A DNA stretch of 64,000 nucleotides from positions 19,168,149-19,232,148 of the forward strand of contig CM055106.1 in assembly GCA_029204225.1 (NCBI GenBank). The letters are read 5' to 3'. Under the pieces are notes generated by a model. It searched no databases, was not told the DNA's origin, and saw only the letters and a program-made list of their open reading frames with translations. This DNA is from Diphasiastrum complanatum. Taxonomy: Eukaryota > Streptophyta > Lycopodiopsida > Lycopodiales > Lycopodiaceae. Below, piece by piece: positions 24,426 through 35,450 of the stretch (its first letter is position 1; each line of letters begins with the position of its first letter). The translations under genes and the position numbers were made by a program.

Positions 24426-24640
24426 TGACCTGACAAAAAGAGTGTTGGAGAGGAATTCAATGGCTTGTTGGAGATTTGGATTTTTTATTTGCGAGATAAA
24501 ATAGCCATCATTGGTTTTAGTTTTGGCATCGACACAGTCGGGGAGGAAGAATTGGGAGATGTCATTTTTGGTGAGGCCTTGGAATTTTGGGAGGAGAGCA
24601 GAGTGCAGGATATTGAAAGTCTTGGCCACTAGTTAGGGCT
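24426..24640 (-). other. Unidentified open frame
   Basis: A minus-strand frame encodes LLPKFQGLTKNDISQFFLPD and SQIKNPNLQQAIEFLSN. It reads like a protein fragment, possibly of a mobile element, but I recognise no family. There is an in-frame stop just upstream. Confidence 0.25.
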
Positions 24641-25100
24641 GAAAAGGAATTTCATAGTCATGTCCTTCATGGGTTATGGTGAAGTAATCCATGCCGAACT
24701 TAGCCTTACAACTAACTCTCTAGTGTGAATTGAGCTATTGAATATTAAATTAACTGATTTGGCTTGGGCTAACCCTCCTAATTCTAATGGTCCTATCTAG
24801 TTTGCAATGACATATACTCTAACTCCCTAGACTGGGCTAACTAACCTATTTGTCTTTTAACTAAGTTAAATTATTGCTAGTTATGCTAAGGCTTACCTAA
24901 TTGTACTAATCTAGCTAATTTTGAACTATTTGGTCTAACTACTAACTAATTTATCGAGATAAGCTAAACTATCTCTAACTAACATATTCTAAAATTGATC
25001 TAGCTATACCGATCTACTTTCTAAGTCTAGAACTGACTAATCCTAAGGTTGAACCTGACTGGCTCAAGCTTCACCTAGCTAGAATGTATACTTATGCCCT
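24640..25100 (+). repeat. Low-complexity CTAA/GCTA-rich stretch
   Basis: Words such as CTAACT, CTAGCTA and GGCTAAC recur at short, irregular intervals over about 450 bp with almost no other composition. It looks like a heavily diverged satellite or simple-sequence block. Confidence 0.45.
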
Positions 25101-26879
25101 TAGAATCTAAGTTACCAAGTCTAGGGTATCCTACTAACGTGCTATATGTAATTGGACGAAAATTTCAAATTATCTAGGCATGTTGCGTATCTGTGAGAGG
25201 TGATTGGCTATATAGTATTGCTTTCTCTTGTGAACAATACCTAAAAAGTCGAACTCTTGGAGAAGCAGCAATCACCTACGGAGCCATCCTGTGGTGCATG
25301 GTCTATTTACTAGATATAATAGGGCTTGGTAATCGACGAAGAAGATGAAGGGATTGGCAAGGAGGTAATGGCATAATTTCTTCACGCTATAGACCATTTG
25401 TCAATAGAGAAATGGTTGCATTCAATAGATGCACTACGGTCTCTATGGAAAAATCTCTCTTCTAATGCAGGACTATGCCTATCAAATTCGAACAAAACTA
25501 TCGCGACTATTGTCATGTTTGAATTCTAATTGATTCTAGCTTTGAAATCATCAGAATCAGTTAGATTGATTTCTTAGACAAACATAATAGAATAAACATT
25601 GCAGTATCGAAGTATTTGATAGTTTAGAAAAAACTATAAGAGAAGATAATCATATTGCAAATAGAATAGAAAAACATTCGATCATTTTGACATAATAATG
25701 AACATGATAAAATTGTATGATCAATCTAGTAAGTAGCATGTACAAATCAAAAGAATCGTTAGCACAAAACAATAGCGAATGTAGATGCATACTCAAAACT
25801 ATTTGTGAGTATCTGATTGACTCTTTTTGACACTTCCACTAATAAGCAGTAAGCGTTTCTAGAAATGCACTATATTAATCTCTAGGATCAATAAAAAAAA
25901 TGATTGAAGAAGAAAATGTTCGGATTCCAGATGGACCGAGTGACACTTCAGACGAGGAGCAAATTGATATATTGGGAGTGCCTAGAACACCTGCGACACA
26001 CCGAAGCTCTGTTGGCAGTAGACAGGACAAAGGCAAAGCAGTTGCTGAGCTTGTATTATCTCACAAACTTACGAAGAAGCCATCAACAGTCCAGACAACA
26101 ACCTTACAAAGAGTTTGGGTTGTGGATATGGTGTGCAAATTTAGCCATGCATGGAAGTTCAGATGCCTTGCCTGATGTAAATCACTATAAAATTCATTAG
26201 AAAATGTCTTGCCATTAGTTGTTAGAATCCAAGATGCCCAATAACTTGATGATATATTTGAAGAACATGGTATATAGAGGATTGGGTGGAATTGCAAACC
26301 AACTTGGTTTTTTTTTTTTTTTTTTCATTTGTTGATTCCTTTATACAAACCAATCCAATCCGTACTACATCATTGCATTTACAAGGATAAGTTTTAGTAC
26401 AATATGATTACAATTAAATGTTGCATATTTTGTTCCAATTGCACAAATAGATGTAATTTGTCTTATGGTAGTTAGATTCTTTCAAATTTTGGATTTATAT
26501 CTAATTACACTCTTGGTAGTGTTTGCTTCCAAACAGTTTGGCTATTGCAAAATCAACTAACCATTTTTATACATGAGTTTGTGCGAGACCATTAAAGATT
26601 GTTGTAGCCCAGCAAAGGGATGGAGCACTCAAGCAAAAAGTTAAACCCTCAAAGTTAGAGAGTCATCAAAGGCTAAGCATGTTGACCTACTCATTGACAC
26701 TTTAGATGGGGCCAACCAAATGAAACTCAACCTTATGGACTGACTGAAAAAATTTACATGAAAAAGTTGGTGGAATTATTAACATTGCCAAGGAGACAAG
26801 GGATAAGCTCCTAGAGGAAGTCAACTCAATTGAAAGGCAATGATTAATGGACAAATTGTGTATGTGTGCGCGCGCACAC

Positions 26880-26921
<42 letters not shown>

Positions 26922-27060
26922 GATAATTAATCTACAAGTTTTTTATTCGTAAGCCATATCTCAGTTACTATGAGGTGACATATAAGGAGAATAAATGGCT
27001 TGGCCAAGGCCCAAATTGTATATATGTTCTAGTAATCATTATTATTAGTTGTCTAAATCT
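25101..27060. other. No recognisable gene; contains a poly-T and a (CA)n tract
   Basis: A plus-strand frame at 25,900-26,175 (acidic start, GPSDTSDEEQIDILG) is not assignable. A poly-T run lies at about 26,309-26,325. The rest is AT-rich. Confidence 0.4.
26858..26920 (+). repeat. (TG)/(CA) dinucleotide microsatellite
   Basis: TGTGTATGTGTGCGCGCGCA passes into a pure CA run ending at 26,920. The sequence can self-pair around its CG centre. Confidence 0.9.
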
Positions 27061-27078
27061 ATATATACTAAAAAGAAA

Positions 27079-27126
27079 TTGGGTTTCCGGGCAGCCTGAC
27101 GCAGCGTGAGCTGTCCGGAAACCCAA
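27079..27126. repeat. Perfect 12-bp inverted repeat, hairpin-forming
   Basis: TTGGGTTTCCGG (27,079-27,090) and its complement CCGGAAACCCAA (27,115-27,126) flank a GC-rich 24-bp loop. It sits at the change from AT-rich DNA to the GC-richer upstream region of the TVP15-like gene. Confidence 0.75.
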
Positions 27127-27380
27127 CTTTTTTTTCACTAAAAAAAGAGTTCTCGGGAAGGGGCAGGCCAAGGCCATGGAAATCGGGAGGGGACGAGCAG
27201 GGGCTGGGACGATGGAGGTCGGGGCGGGCTGGTTGCTAGCTGCCCACCCTCGCCCGCCAACGAGAGCGGGCATAATGTATGAAAAAAAATGGGGAAGGCT
27301 TCTTTGTTGGCCTACTTGAAACGAGCCAAGTGTTATTGCTCACTGCTCTCTTGATAGCACATCTCCCAATTTAACCCCCT

Positions 27381-27604
27381 CACCGTCGATATTTCAGGCA
27401 GCATTAAGATTCTGCCACGTCTCCTCCTATCTACAATAGACTGCGTGACAAGTGGCAAATTGACACGTGGCAGACATCGAACTGTGCCAAGTGATCTTCC
27501 TCAATGCGACGCCCCGCCACCGTCGATGTTTCCGACAGCATCACGATTCCGCCACGTGTCCTGAAAGAACCGCATCCATGGCAAGTCGCAGACTCGACAC
27601 GTGG
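27381..27604 (+). promoter_or_regulatory. Duplicated promoter segment with G-box/ABRE-type CACGTG sites
   Basis: Two diverged copies lie in tandem about 137 bp apart. The blocks 27,381-27,420 and 27,518-27,557 match at 34 of 40 positions, and each copy ends with an ACACGTGG (27,463-27,470 and 27,597-27,604). A further CCACGTGT is at 27,552-27,559, and CCACGTCT stands at the equivalent place in the first copy. In plants this core binds bZIP and bHLH factors. The cluster ends 93 bp before the start codon of the TVP15-like gene. Confidence 0.55.
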
Positions 27605-27696
27605 CTGAGGGCCATCTTCGCTCTATTTCTCGAGCCTTTGTATTTCTGTTTCTTTGGTCTCTCGTTTCTGTTTTTGTGTTTTGGTAGCGAGAAGGA

Positions 27697-30600
27697 ATGG
27701 ATCGCAATGGCGAGGAGGCAGGAATACGGATCACCGAAGACATCGATCAACCGCCCGAGCTTGAAAGCAAGCCGCGGCGTGACACGGACATGGTGTTGGT
27801 AGCATTTCGTGTGCTTAGCGTCATCACTGCTGTTACCGCCTTGCTATGCACGATCGTCAACGTATTATCTGTTGTCAGATCCTTCAAATCTGGTTCCTAT
27901 GTGATGCCCCTGCTCTCTGTCTCTTCCTTTTCCGTTTTCTTGCATTAAATTTGCTGTTCTCAGCCATGAGCAACGGCATTTTCAGTGGTGGATGAGTTGC
28001 GCTTTAGGTTTACTTTGTTGGTGTGAAAGATCTATGGATCTCTGGTCTTTAACTTCAGGAAGTCTGTTTTAGTTTCATGGGAAGTTTATGAGAACGTTTT
28101 GCAACTTATGTTTCATCACATTCATCTTCGAAATCACTTTTTATTTGCTCTTCAGTGATAATTTTGACATCACAGACGTTTTTTGTCTTCTTTAGCTTGC
28201 TTAGAATGAAAACATGGATTGTGTTTAGGTGTTTGAAGGCATTTTGCGCTGCTATGCAGTCGCCATAGCTCTATTTGTTGCAGTTGCTGAGACAGAGTGG
28301 ACGTGGATAGTCAAGTTCTCTCGGGTAATAAAGCACTAAGTTTCACATTGAAGACAGGCAATTTTTCATCAGGCAATTTAAGCAGTTTAGCTCTTAGGCT
28401 TCAATTTGCATTGATTCATTTGAGTTGACATTGATTTCAGGTACTTGAATACTGGGTGGGGAGAGGCATGCTCCAGATATTGTAAGTTTTGTTTGCAGTC
28501 TTTTTTGAAAATTTGTGTCCATTAAAATCTTTGTGATCCGTTGCTACTCCAAGTTAACAATTTCCTTGAACTCTTTGTAACCCTACACAAATAGCTGCTA
28601 CTTCAAGCTAATAACTTTTTAAGACTCTCTCTAACCATTCACAGACATTTATTACTCCAAGCTAATAACTTCAACTATTTTTAACCCTGCACAAATAGTT
28701 GCTACCCAAATTCAAAAGCTTTTTCTGACCTCTAGGTATAAAAGTGTTGAGCTAATATTTTTTTTCCAGCTTTCAATTTCAAGTGAGCTTGTGGTCGCAT
28801 ATATATACTTGAACAACTATATTTACTGCTTTTTACCAAAAACTTTGTATGTAGGAGCTCCTCACAATGCGCTAGCTTACAAAAACCCAATGCAATTATG
28901 TAGGATCCACTAGGTCTTGGAATTTTTTTTAAAAAGTGTTTATTGGTACCACACTTTATCTGAATGAGTTTCTTTGGAAAGTGTTGCTGTGATGACAAAG
29001 GCTTTATCTCATGAGCAAAAGGAAAAGCGGATTGAAATTTTGTTGTCAGATGCTGCAAGCTGGATGCTATTAGCATGTGGAGTACTTTATGTCACTGCGG
29101 TATGTTACTTAGTTATTTGCTACTTTAAATAAATCTTGGTTTCCTAGTTAGCATGTACTTGTTTAGGGGGTTTAGAAATGCTATTGCCAAGTTTAAGCTT
29201 ATGTTTTGATTTCTATACATGACCTAGATGAATATTTTTTTCCTTTTGAGCTTGCATCTCCTTGCTTTTGTTGCGTTGTCACATCATTCGTTACTTCATT
29301 ATGTTACATGTGCTTTCAAGTTTTTTGATGTTACTTGTCCAATTTTTCCATTTTTCCTTGATAGATGTTTTCTTTTGCATCATATCTCTTGTCCTTTTCT
29401 CTACATTGAAATGGGGTATACCAAGTGTGTTCCTCTGATTAGGCGCATACTTCTCCCAAATTTTGAGAATATCATGGATTAAATAAATTGTTTCTTTTTT
29501 GACATTTGACTGGCAAAATTTGATGTCCCATCAAGAAGTACTTAGGAACTTTTGTCACCTCATTGATACCTTCAATTCCTCTTGATTTGGATACTTTAAT
29601 TTTAAGTGTTGAATGGCTTCAATGGTTAGTGTTAGAAGTTTCAACTTAGAAAATTGAAACTTGAAGATCTCTTCGCAATTGCTTTGAAACACAACAATAG
29701 GTAGTCATTTGATCGAGTAAGATCAACAATAGCAAGACGCATAGCAATTCTTTTTAAATGTCAAATAATGGCTTCAATGCCAAATGTTATAACCCATAAT
29801 TACATTGAAGACCTTCAAAATTAGTGTCAATCATGGTAGTAGTTGGACATTTCAATGATTACACTTTATACAAGCAATCCTAATTTGGGTTCATTGACAC
29901 TACATATAGGCCATCAGACACATAGATATGCCCTTAGACTTTAGGATAATTCACATGGACTAGATATAGGAGAGCTTTGCCACTTGCACATTTATTTAGT
30001 GAAGGTTCCGTTTTAATTGAATTAGATTTTCGTATTGGTTGGGATCAAATGTAGCAGAGGTTTGCGCATAATTTAGTGAAGAATAGATTCGAAACAAATT
30101 AAAATCTTAGGAAGAAAACATTTTGAACAAAAAAGATGACTTTCCTTTTTGAATCAAAATAGGTTGCTTTGAGCCAATGTGAGGGTTGCATAGTAAACCG
30201 AGAAAATTTTGTCTCCAAAAAAGCCTTTTCTATTCACTTCCAATTCTCTAGATCTATTAAGACAAAAAAGATAAACAAACCTTGGAAGAGGAGGCTAAAA
30301 GAGATTGGTGTGTTGAGAGTTTTAACTGTTTAGTACCAATTAGTATTGGGAAACTACAAGTGTTTTGCATTCTAATTGTTAAAGCAACTTTTACGTTGTT
30401 GTTTATCATTGAGTCTAAAGAAAATAAATTAGTAGCTTTGAAAGTTGAAAATGTGTGCTTTGTATTGAATTTTTCGCAAGGGTTGATTTCAAGAAAAGTT
30501 AAACTAAGATTTTATGAGTTGATATTTTGTTTTTGGCTTCACTTTCTTGGATTAGTTGAAACCTTGTTTTTGCAAATATATTAGTACCAAAACAGGTTAG

Positions 30601-32049
30601 ATGTTTTCATGGATACAAAGTATGTGCTTCATGGAGTGATGATTTTCAAATAGTGGATTGTAAATTTTGGCTAATAACTTCAGAGTTGTTTCAATGCATA
30701 TATTTCCATTTCCGATTTCAAAATATGCAATTTGGATGTTTACTTGAAGCATGTCGAAGTTTTTTGGATGTTTTTAGCTGTTTGCAAGTGTAAGTCTACA
30801 TTCCTAGTTTGCATGCCACATCAATTAATGAGCTTTGTCAATGCTACAATGATTGAATTTGACTTGTGACATAAAATCACTATGAAATTTCTTATTTTGC
30901 ATTTGCATGATCACATCATGACTCAACTTGTCACGTTTTTAGTGGAACACGTTGAATAAGGATGATTTCAAACTTTGTATGGAATACAAATTTCGTTTGT
31001 TATTGAAAAAATAATGGGCAATATTTTTAGTGGAACCATTACTATGTTGCTTATTTTGGGAGGAACAAAATTGATTGATAAAAATGTATGTTCAAAATGT
31101 AGATTGTAATATGAAAAGTTTAGAATCTTAAAAGTGAATGATATAAAAATCGATAACTTTGATTTTGCGTTTCTTTCCCAAAGCTCCAATCTTTTTGAAT
31201 TCGAGGTCGTAAAATCATCATACGAGTAAACTTACTTTTACAATATGTAGGTTGGCTAGTTGATCAAAAGTAGTTGTAAATCTTGTTTTCTAATAAGTGG
31301 AAAGAACAACAATAAAAGATGGAGAATACATACCCCTAGTGATTGTTCAAATAATGGGATAGAAACACTTATTAACAAAGGTGGGCAAAAAATTAACAAA
31401 ATTTGTTCATGATTTAGCCAATTGAGTGTGCCCAAAACCTAGTAAAAACTACTATAGAACTACCACATTCTTATGTATACTTTTGTTATGTGTGGTTTTT
31501 GTTTGACATCAATTATATGACACCATTGCTAACATTCATAACACATTTCTTGATATCCTCTTAGGCATGAGCAAATTGGAGTAGTAGGCATCCATCTTTT
31601 TGTTGTAATGGCATAGGGATGAATGTGACAATTTGTTCATCCTATTTTTTTGTAACATTGCAAGTACATTTCAAAGAATTCTTGTGTGCTCATGGGAAAG
31701 TCCTTCTGAAGAAGTATTAAGTAATTTACTAGCAAAATATTGAGTGACCATTGCATTGGGTTCTTTTTTGGGGAAACACAGGGAATTTTGTGCATAGGCC
31801 ACTTTAAAGAATCTCGGATTCGAAAAGCTCAATGGCGTGAACAAGCCATCAAAGATCTTCAGGTATTTTATTCAATTGCTAATGATTTAGACTAGCTTGT
31901 CCAGTACACTAAAATTATTGTTGTTATTTCAAATGAGTGTATGTGTCTCTTAAAGATCACATTTGTCATATCCAACATCTTCACTTGCTTTTTAGGATGT
32001 TGAACAAAAAAGGAAGGAGTTACAAGGACTTCTGGCTGGGAAGGTTTGA
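27697..32049 (+). CDS. TVP15-like Golgi membrane protein (COPI-associated family), six exons
   Basis: Exons 27,697-27,900, 28,229-28,324, 28,441-28,481, 28,982-29,099, 31,782-31,862 and 31,996-32,049 join in one frame to give 197 aa, every intron GT-AG. After an acidic, charged N-terminus of about 35 residues come membrane segments: FRVLSVITAVTALLCTIVNV, CYAVAIALFVAVAE, a moderately hydrophobic GRGMLQIFVAVMTKAL, and ASWMLLACGVLYVTAGILCI. The conserved AETEW and LEYWVGRGMLQI motifs mark the COPI-associated/TVP15 family. The C-terminal tail is a charged helix (REQAIKDLQDVEQKRKELQG), typical of plant members. By family knowledge it is a small multi-pass Golgi/early-endosome protein connected with COPI vesicles; its biochemical role is not established. 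Intron 4 is unusually long (2.7 kb). The frame is intact. Confidence 0.92.
28530..28715 (+). repeat. Three diverged tandem units in intron 3 of the TVP15-like gene
   Basis: The unit contains GCTACTCCAAG(T/C)TAA(C/T)AA...TAACCCT(A/G)CACAAATAG, is about 55-60 bp long and is repeated three times with clear divergence. Confidence 0.55.
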
Positions 32050-32680
32050 GGTGACACATCTAGGGCATGAGGTTTCTTCAAACTTTGCATTGATCATATC
32101 TCTATGTATTTTAACGTTTGATTATGCCAATAGTTGTTGAACTATAGTGGCATGACTTTATTCAATGGTTTGCCACTATTTGCAAATCAAAAAGAAGAAT
32201 TCACCATATGTTTTATGTTGTAAAATTGTACATAACTAGTATTTTTGTTACACTAGGAACACTCCTGGTTCTTGCAGTAGAAGAAAGATAGGAATGTACA
32301 CCTTTGAGTTGTCATAAATGTCCGATATGTCTAGATTTCTCTTTGGATTGTGTAATTTGTATATTGTTTCTCTTGCGAAGCAAGTGCGACATATCATAGG
32401 AAAATTCTATGTTGGAAGTTGTGGAAATTGAAGATTCAACTTAAATTTACATCAATATTTTCAAGTGTACAATAGTTTTTATATTCACTAATGATGATGT
32501 GATTTGAAAAAAATGTCAAAAGACAGTTGAAGCAAACTGTTTAGGGAGAAGTGTTCGCAATGGAATCCTTTATGAGAATTATTCCAACCAAATATGTTCA
32601 TATTTATTTATATGTGATGGAAAGTTTTGGCCATTTTTGTTTGATATCATTTTGACCTTATTTTTTTTTTTTTATGAAAT
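32050..32680. other. 3' flank of the TVP15-like gene
   Basis: No other gene is seen. It probably contains the untranslated region and terminator of the upstream gene; no certain polyadenylation signal could be singled out among many AT-rich matches. Confidence 0.35.
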
Positions 32681-33195
32681 CTTGAAAGGTTTCCTTCTGC
32701 ATTAGATGGTGTTCTATGGTTCTCGACATGGGCTTGTAGTTGTCTAAGTAATAGCAATGTAGCCAGTTATCATTCACTTTAGTTCCATAGGCTTCATTAA
32801 GGTGTTCTGAATTAACAACTTGGAAGGGTCCTTCATGTTGGAATTCTAATCCCTTGTGAGCTTTGGTGTTGTAGGGTAGCTCTGGTTCTCCTTCTTTTAG
32901 GACCTTGATCTATAGGTTGTGATTGTGCCTAGCCTTTCTTCGATTTTCCTCATCCATCATAGCTTTCAAATATAGAAATTTGGTTTTATGGAGTGAAGGT
33001 AGATTTGCCACTGTCTTCTGTGTTGAAATACACATATCTAACCGTTGTTTGATTTCAATTCTCAAATATGGAATTAAGAATTTTGTATACATTATTGCTT
33101 CCACTTCAAATACTAGTTGGATGTTTTCTCTCTACATGCTATATAGATGGTCTTGAATGCCTATGCATTAAGGTTTTGTTCTGAATCACTGTTTC

Positions 33196-34205
33196 TAGCT
33201 TCCACCATCTTGGTAATTATAGTGTAGACAATCTTCTTTGATTATGTGGCTTGTCCATTGCTCTAAGATAGTATGGCATACTCTTCCAATATGCTACAAG
33301 AAATGAAGGATTGTGGGCAATTGTTTGATTCATGAGGCGAGTTCCACAATCACTTACTAGTTCAAAGGGACAATCATATTATAGACGTATGCTTTTATAC
33401 AAGAAATTGAAATTATTTTTGGCTTGAGCTTCTTGCATTGCCTTGAGCCTCATCCCATCTGGTGAGAAAATCCATGACAACAATGATTGCGTAGTGAAAG
33501 TGGTTGGGTGAATTAGACCAACAAAGTGTATATCCCACTCTTAAATGAATACTTGGCTTAGTCGGATTGCAAAGACAACATATCTACTTTGTGTGTGTTA
33601 TGAAATCACATATAAAATAGTGAACATATTTAATGTGGGTTGGCCACCGGAGCCATTCTTGTAGGACCTTTATAGTTGTGACTCGTGTTGGTAATTATAG
33701 CTTCCACCATCTTGGTAATTATAGTGTAGACAATCTTCTTTGATTATGTGGCTTGTCCATTGCTCTAAGATAGTATGGCATACTCTTTCAATATGCTACA
33801 AGAAATGAAGGATTGTGGGCAATTGTTTGATTCATGAGGCGAGTTCCACAATCACTTACTAGTGCAAAGGGACAATCATATCATAGACGTATGCTTTTAT
33901 ACAAGAAATTGAAATTATTTTTGGCTTGAGCTTCTTGCATTGCCTTGGGCCTCATCCCATCTGGTGAGAAAATCCATGACAACAATGATGTATCACCACA
34001 CTTGCGTACTGAAAGTGGTTGGGTGAATTAGACCAACAAAGTGTATATCCCACTCTTAAATGAATACTTGGCTTAGTCGGATTGCAAAGACAACATATCT
34101 ACTTTGTGTGTGTTATGAAATCACATATAAAATAGTGAACATATTTAATGTGGGTTGGCCACCGGAGCCATTCTTGTAGGACCTTTATAGTTGTGACTCG
34201 TGTTG
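33196..34205 (-). repeat. Tandem duplication (about 0.5 kb x 2) inside the Gypsy integrase
   Basis: 33,196-33,690 and 33,698-34,205 are nearly identical, including long stretches without a difference. The second copy carries an extra 13-17 bp (around TATCACCACACTTGCG) that the first lacks. The near-identity points to a recent duplication of an already dead element. Confidence 0.9.
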
Positions 34206-34856
34206 CAAAATCCCCCAACTCTTCTCTCGTGTGCAAGAAGTATGATGGAGGGAATATTGTGCAATAGAACACACTACACAACATTTGATTTTTACCTTGT
34301 TAGTATACTTGGTTTGCTATCAATGAAATTAGAATAGTTATTCAAATAAGCTTATGTCACTCTACCTTATAGTGTCGGGAGTGGTCTTCCTATCATCAAT
34401 TATTCTACATTGTCTACCAACCATTTCCACAAGATCATATTGGGAAGCTTGTCAAGTACTCCTAGCTCTTCACAAATGATGAGCCCGATGTCAACTAGTG
34501 AAGTGCACTCGATAGTGCTTGTTGTGTTGGCTCGGTTGGATATGAATGCTCTCAATGGCATACTTGGTGTGTGTATGTGGAAGTTGATCTTCCAATTTGG
34601 AGGGTGAATAATTGTAGCAAAGACTATGGCCTTCTTCTCCTTGTCGAAGGTCTAAGCGTCCACTCATTAGTGATTGTCAATTGGTAGTTAGGATGTGAAA
34701 ATTTAGTAAAAGGAAATATAAACTATCAATAATAACTATAGTGCCCCCATAATTTTCAAGAATTCTCAAATCCTCCTTGGTTTGGGCAAGGCCATTATTG
34801 CATTGGTTATTGCTACAATGTGTAGCAATGTTGTGTTTTGAAACAAGATGACCAAG

Positions 34857-34903
34857 CATTATGTCATGTGTGATCATTATGTCACACATGACATAATGAT
34901 CAC
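34857..34903. repeat. Perfect inverted repeat TATGTCATGTGTGA
   Basis: The sequence TATGTCATGTGTGA is followed after about 8 bp by TCACACATGACATA, with further pairing on the outer side (CAT/ATG). It would form a strong hairpin. It lies within the decayed Gypsy element. Confidence 0.7.
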
Positions 34904-35450
34904 TTGGTTGGGTTTAGAGATGTGTTGTAAAGTTGACACAACAAAAATACTCTGCGCACTCAAGATGTTTGTGCCTATGCAAGTGTACACAAGAGTCAAG
35001 TGCACACAAAAGTCATCAAGGAAGATTCTAAAAAACTTTTGAAAGACATCTCTAGATGCATAGTTCGTCACACCTTGAAATGTGTTAGGAGCATTGCACA
35101 ATCCAAATGACATTCCTGTATATGCGTAGTTTTTCCATCATGTGGTAAAAGTTGTTCTGAATCAATCCTCTTGGGCTATGTGTATTGGATCGTAGTTGAA
35201 AAGATCCATAAAATTGCGAGTTTTTTTGTTTGTTGCATGTTTAAGCACATTCTGGATGAAATGCCAGAGGGAAGTGGTCCTTATGGATTAGTGTGTCGAG
35301 CTTTGAAATCCACACACATATGTAACTTTCCATTATTCTTAGGTACAACCACAATGGGCGTTATGGAAAACATCTTTTTAATTTCATAGATAAAGATCGT
35401 ATGGAAGTAGTTTCAAAAATTCCTCATGGATCATCCATTAGTGTAAATTT

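Larger units (their letters stand above)
32680..35450 (-). mobile_element. Degenerate Ty3/Gypsy retrotransposon with internal tandem duplication
   Basis: On the minus strand: RT N-terminus (VPKNNGKLHMCVDFKA, about 35,340), RT core (MSFGLCNAPNTFQ and the catalytic FLDDF, 34,877-35,113), integrase zinc-domain remnant (ELGDFATRVTTIKVLQEWLR, 34,140-34,230), integrase core remnants (DFLTRWDEA-like and SDCGTRLMNQT-like, 33,300-34,000) and a C-terminal piece to 32,700. RNase H is largely eroded. There are stops in every part. A 0.5-kb unit of the integrase occurs twice. Confidence 0.8.

Noticed and set aside
27467-27802. Longer plus-strand open frame overlapping the start of the TVP15-like gene
   Set aside because: It is a different frame without homology. 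The frame starting at 27,697 joins perfectly with five further exons.
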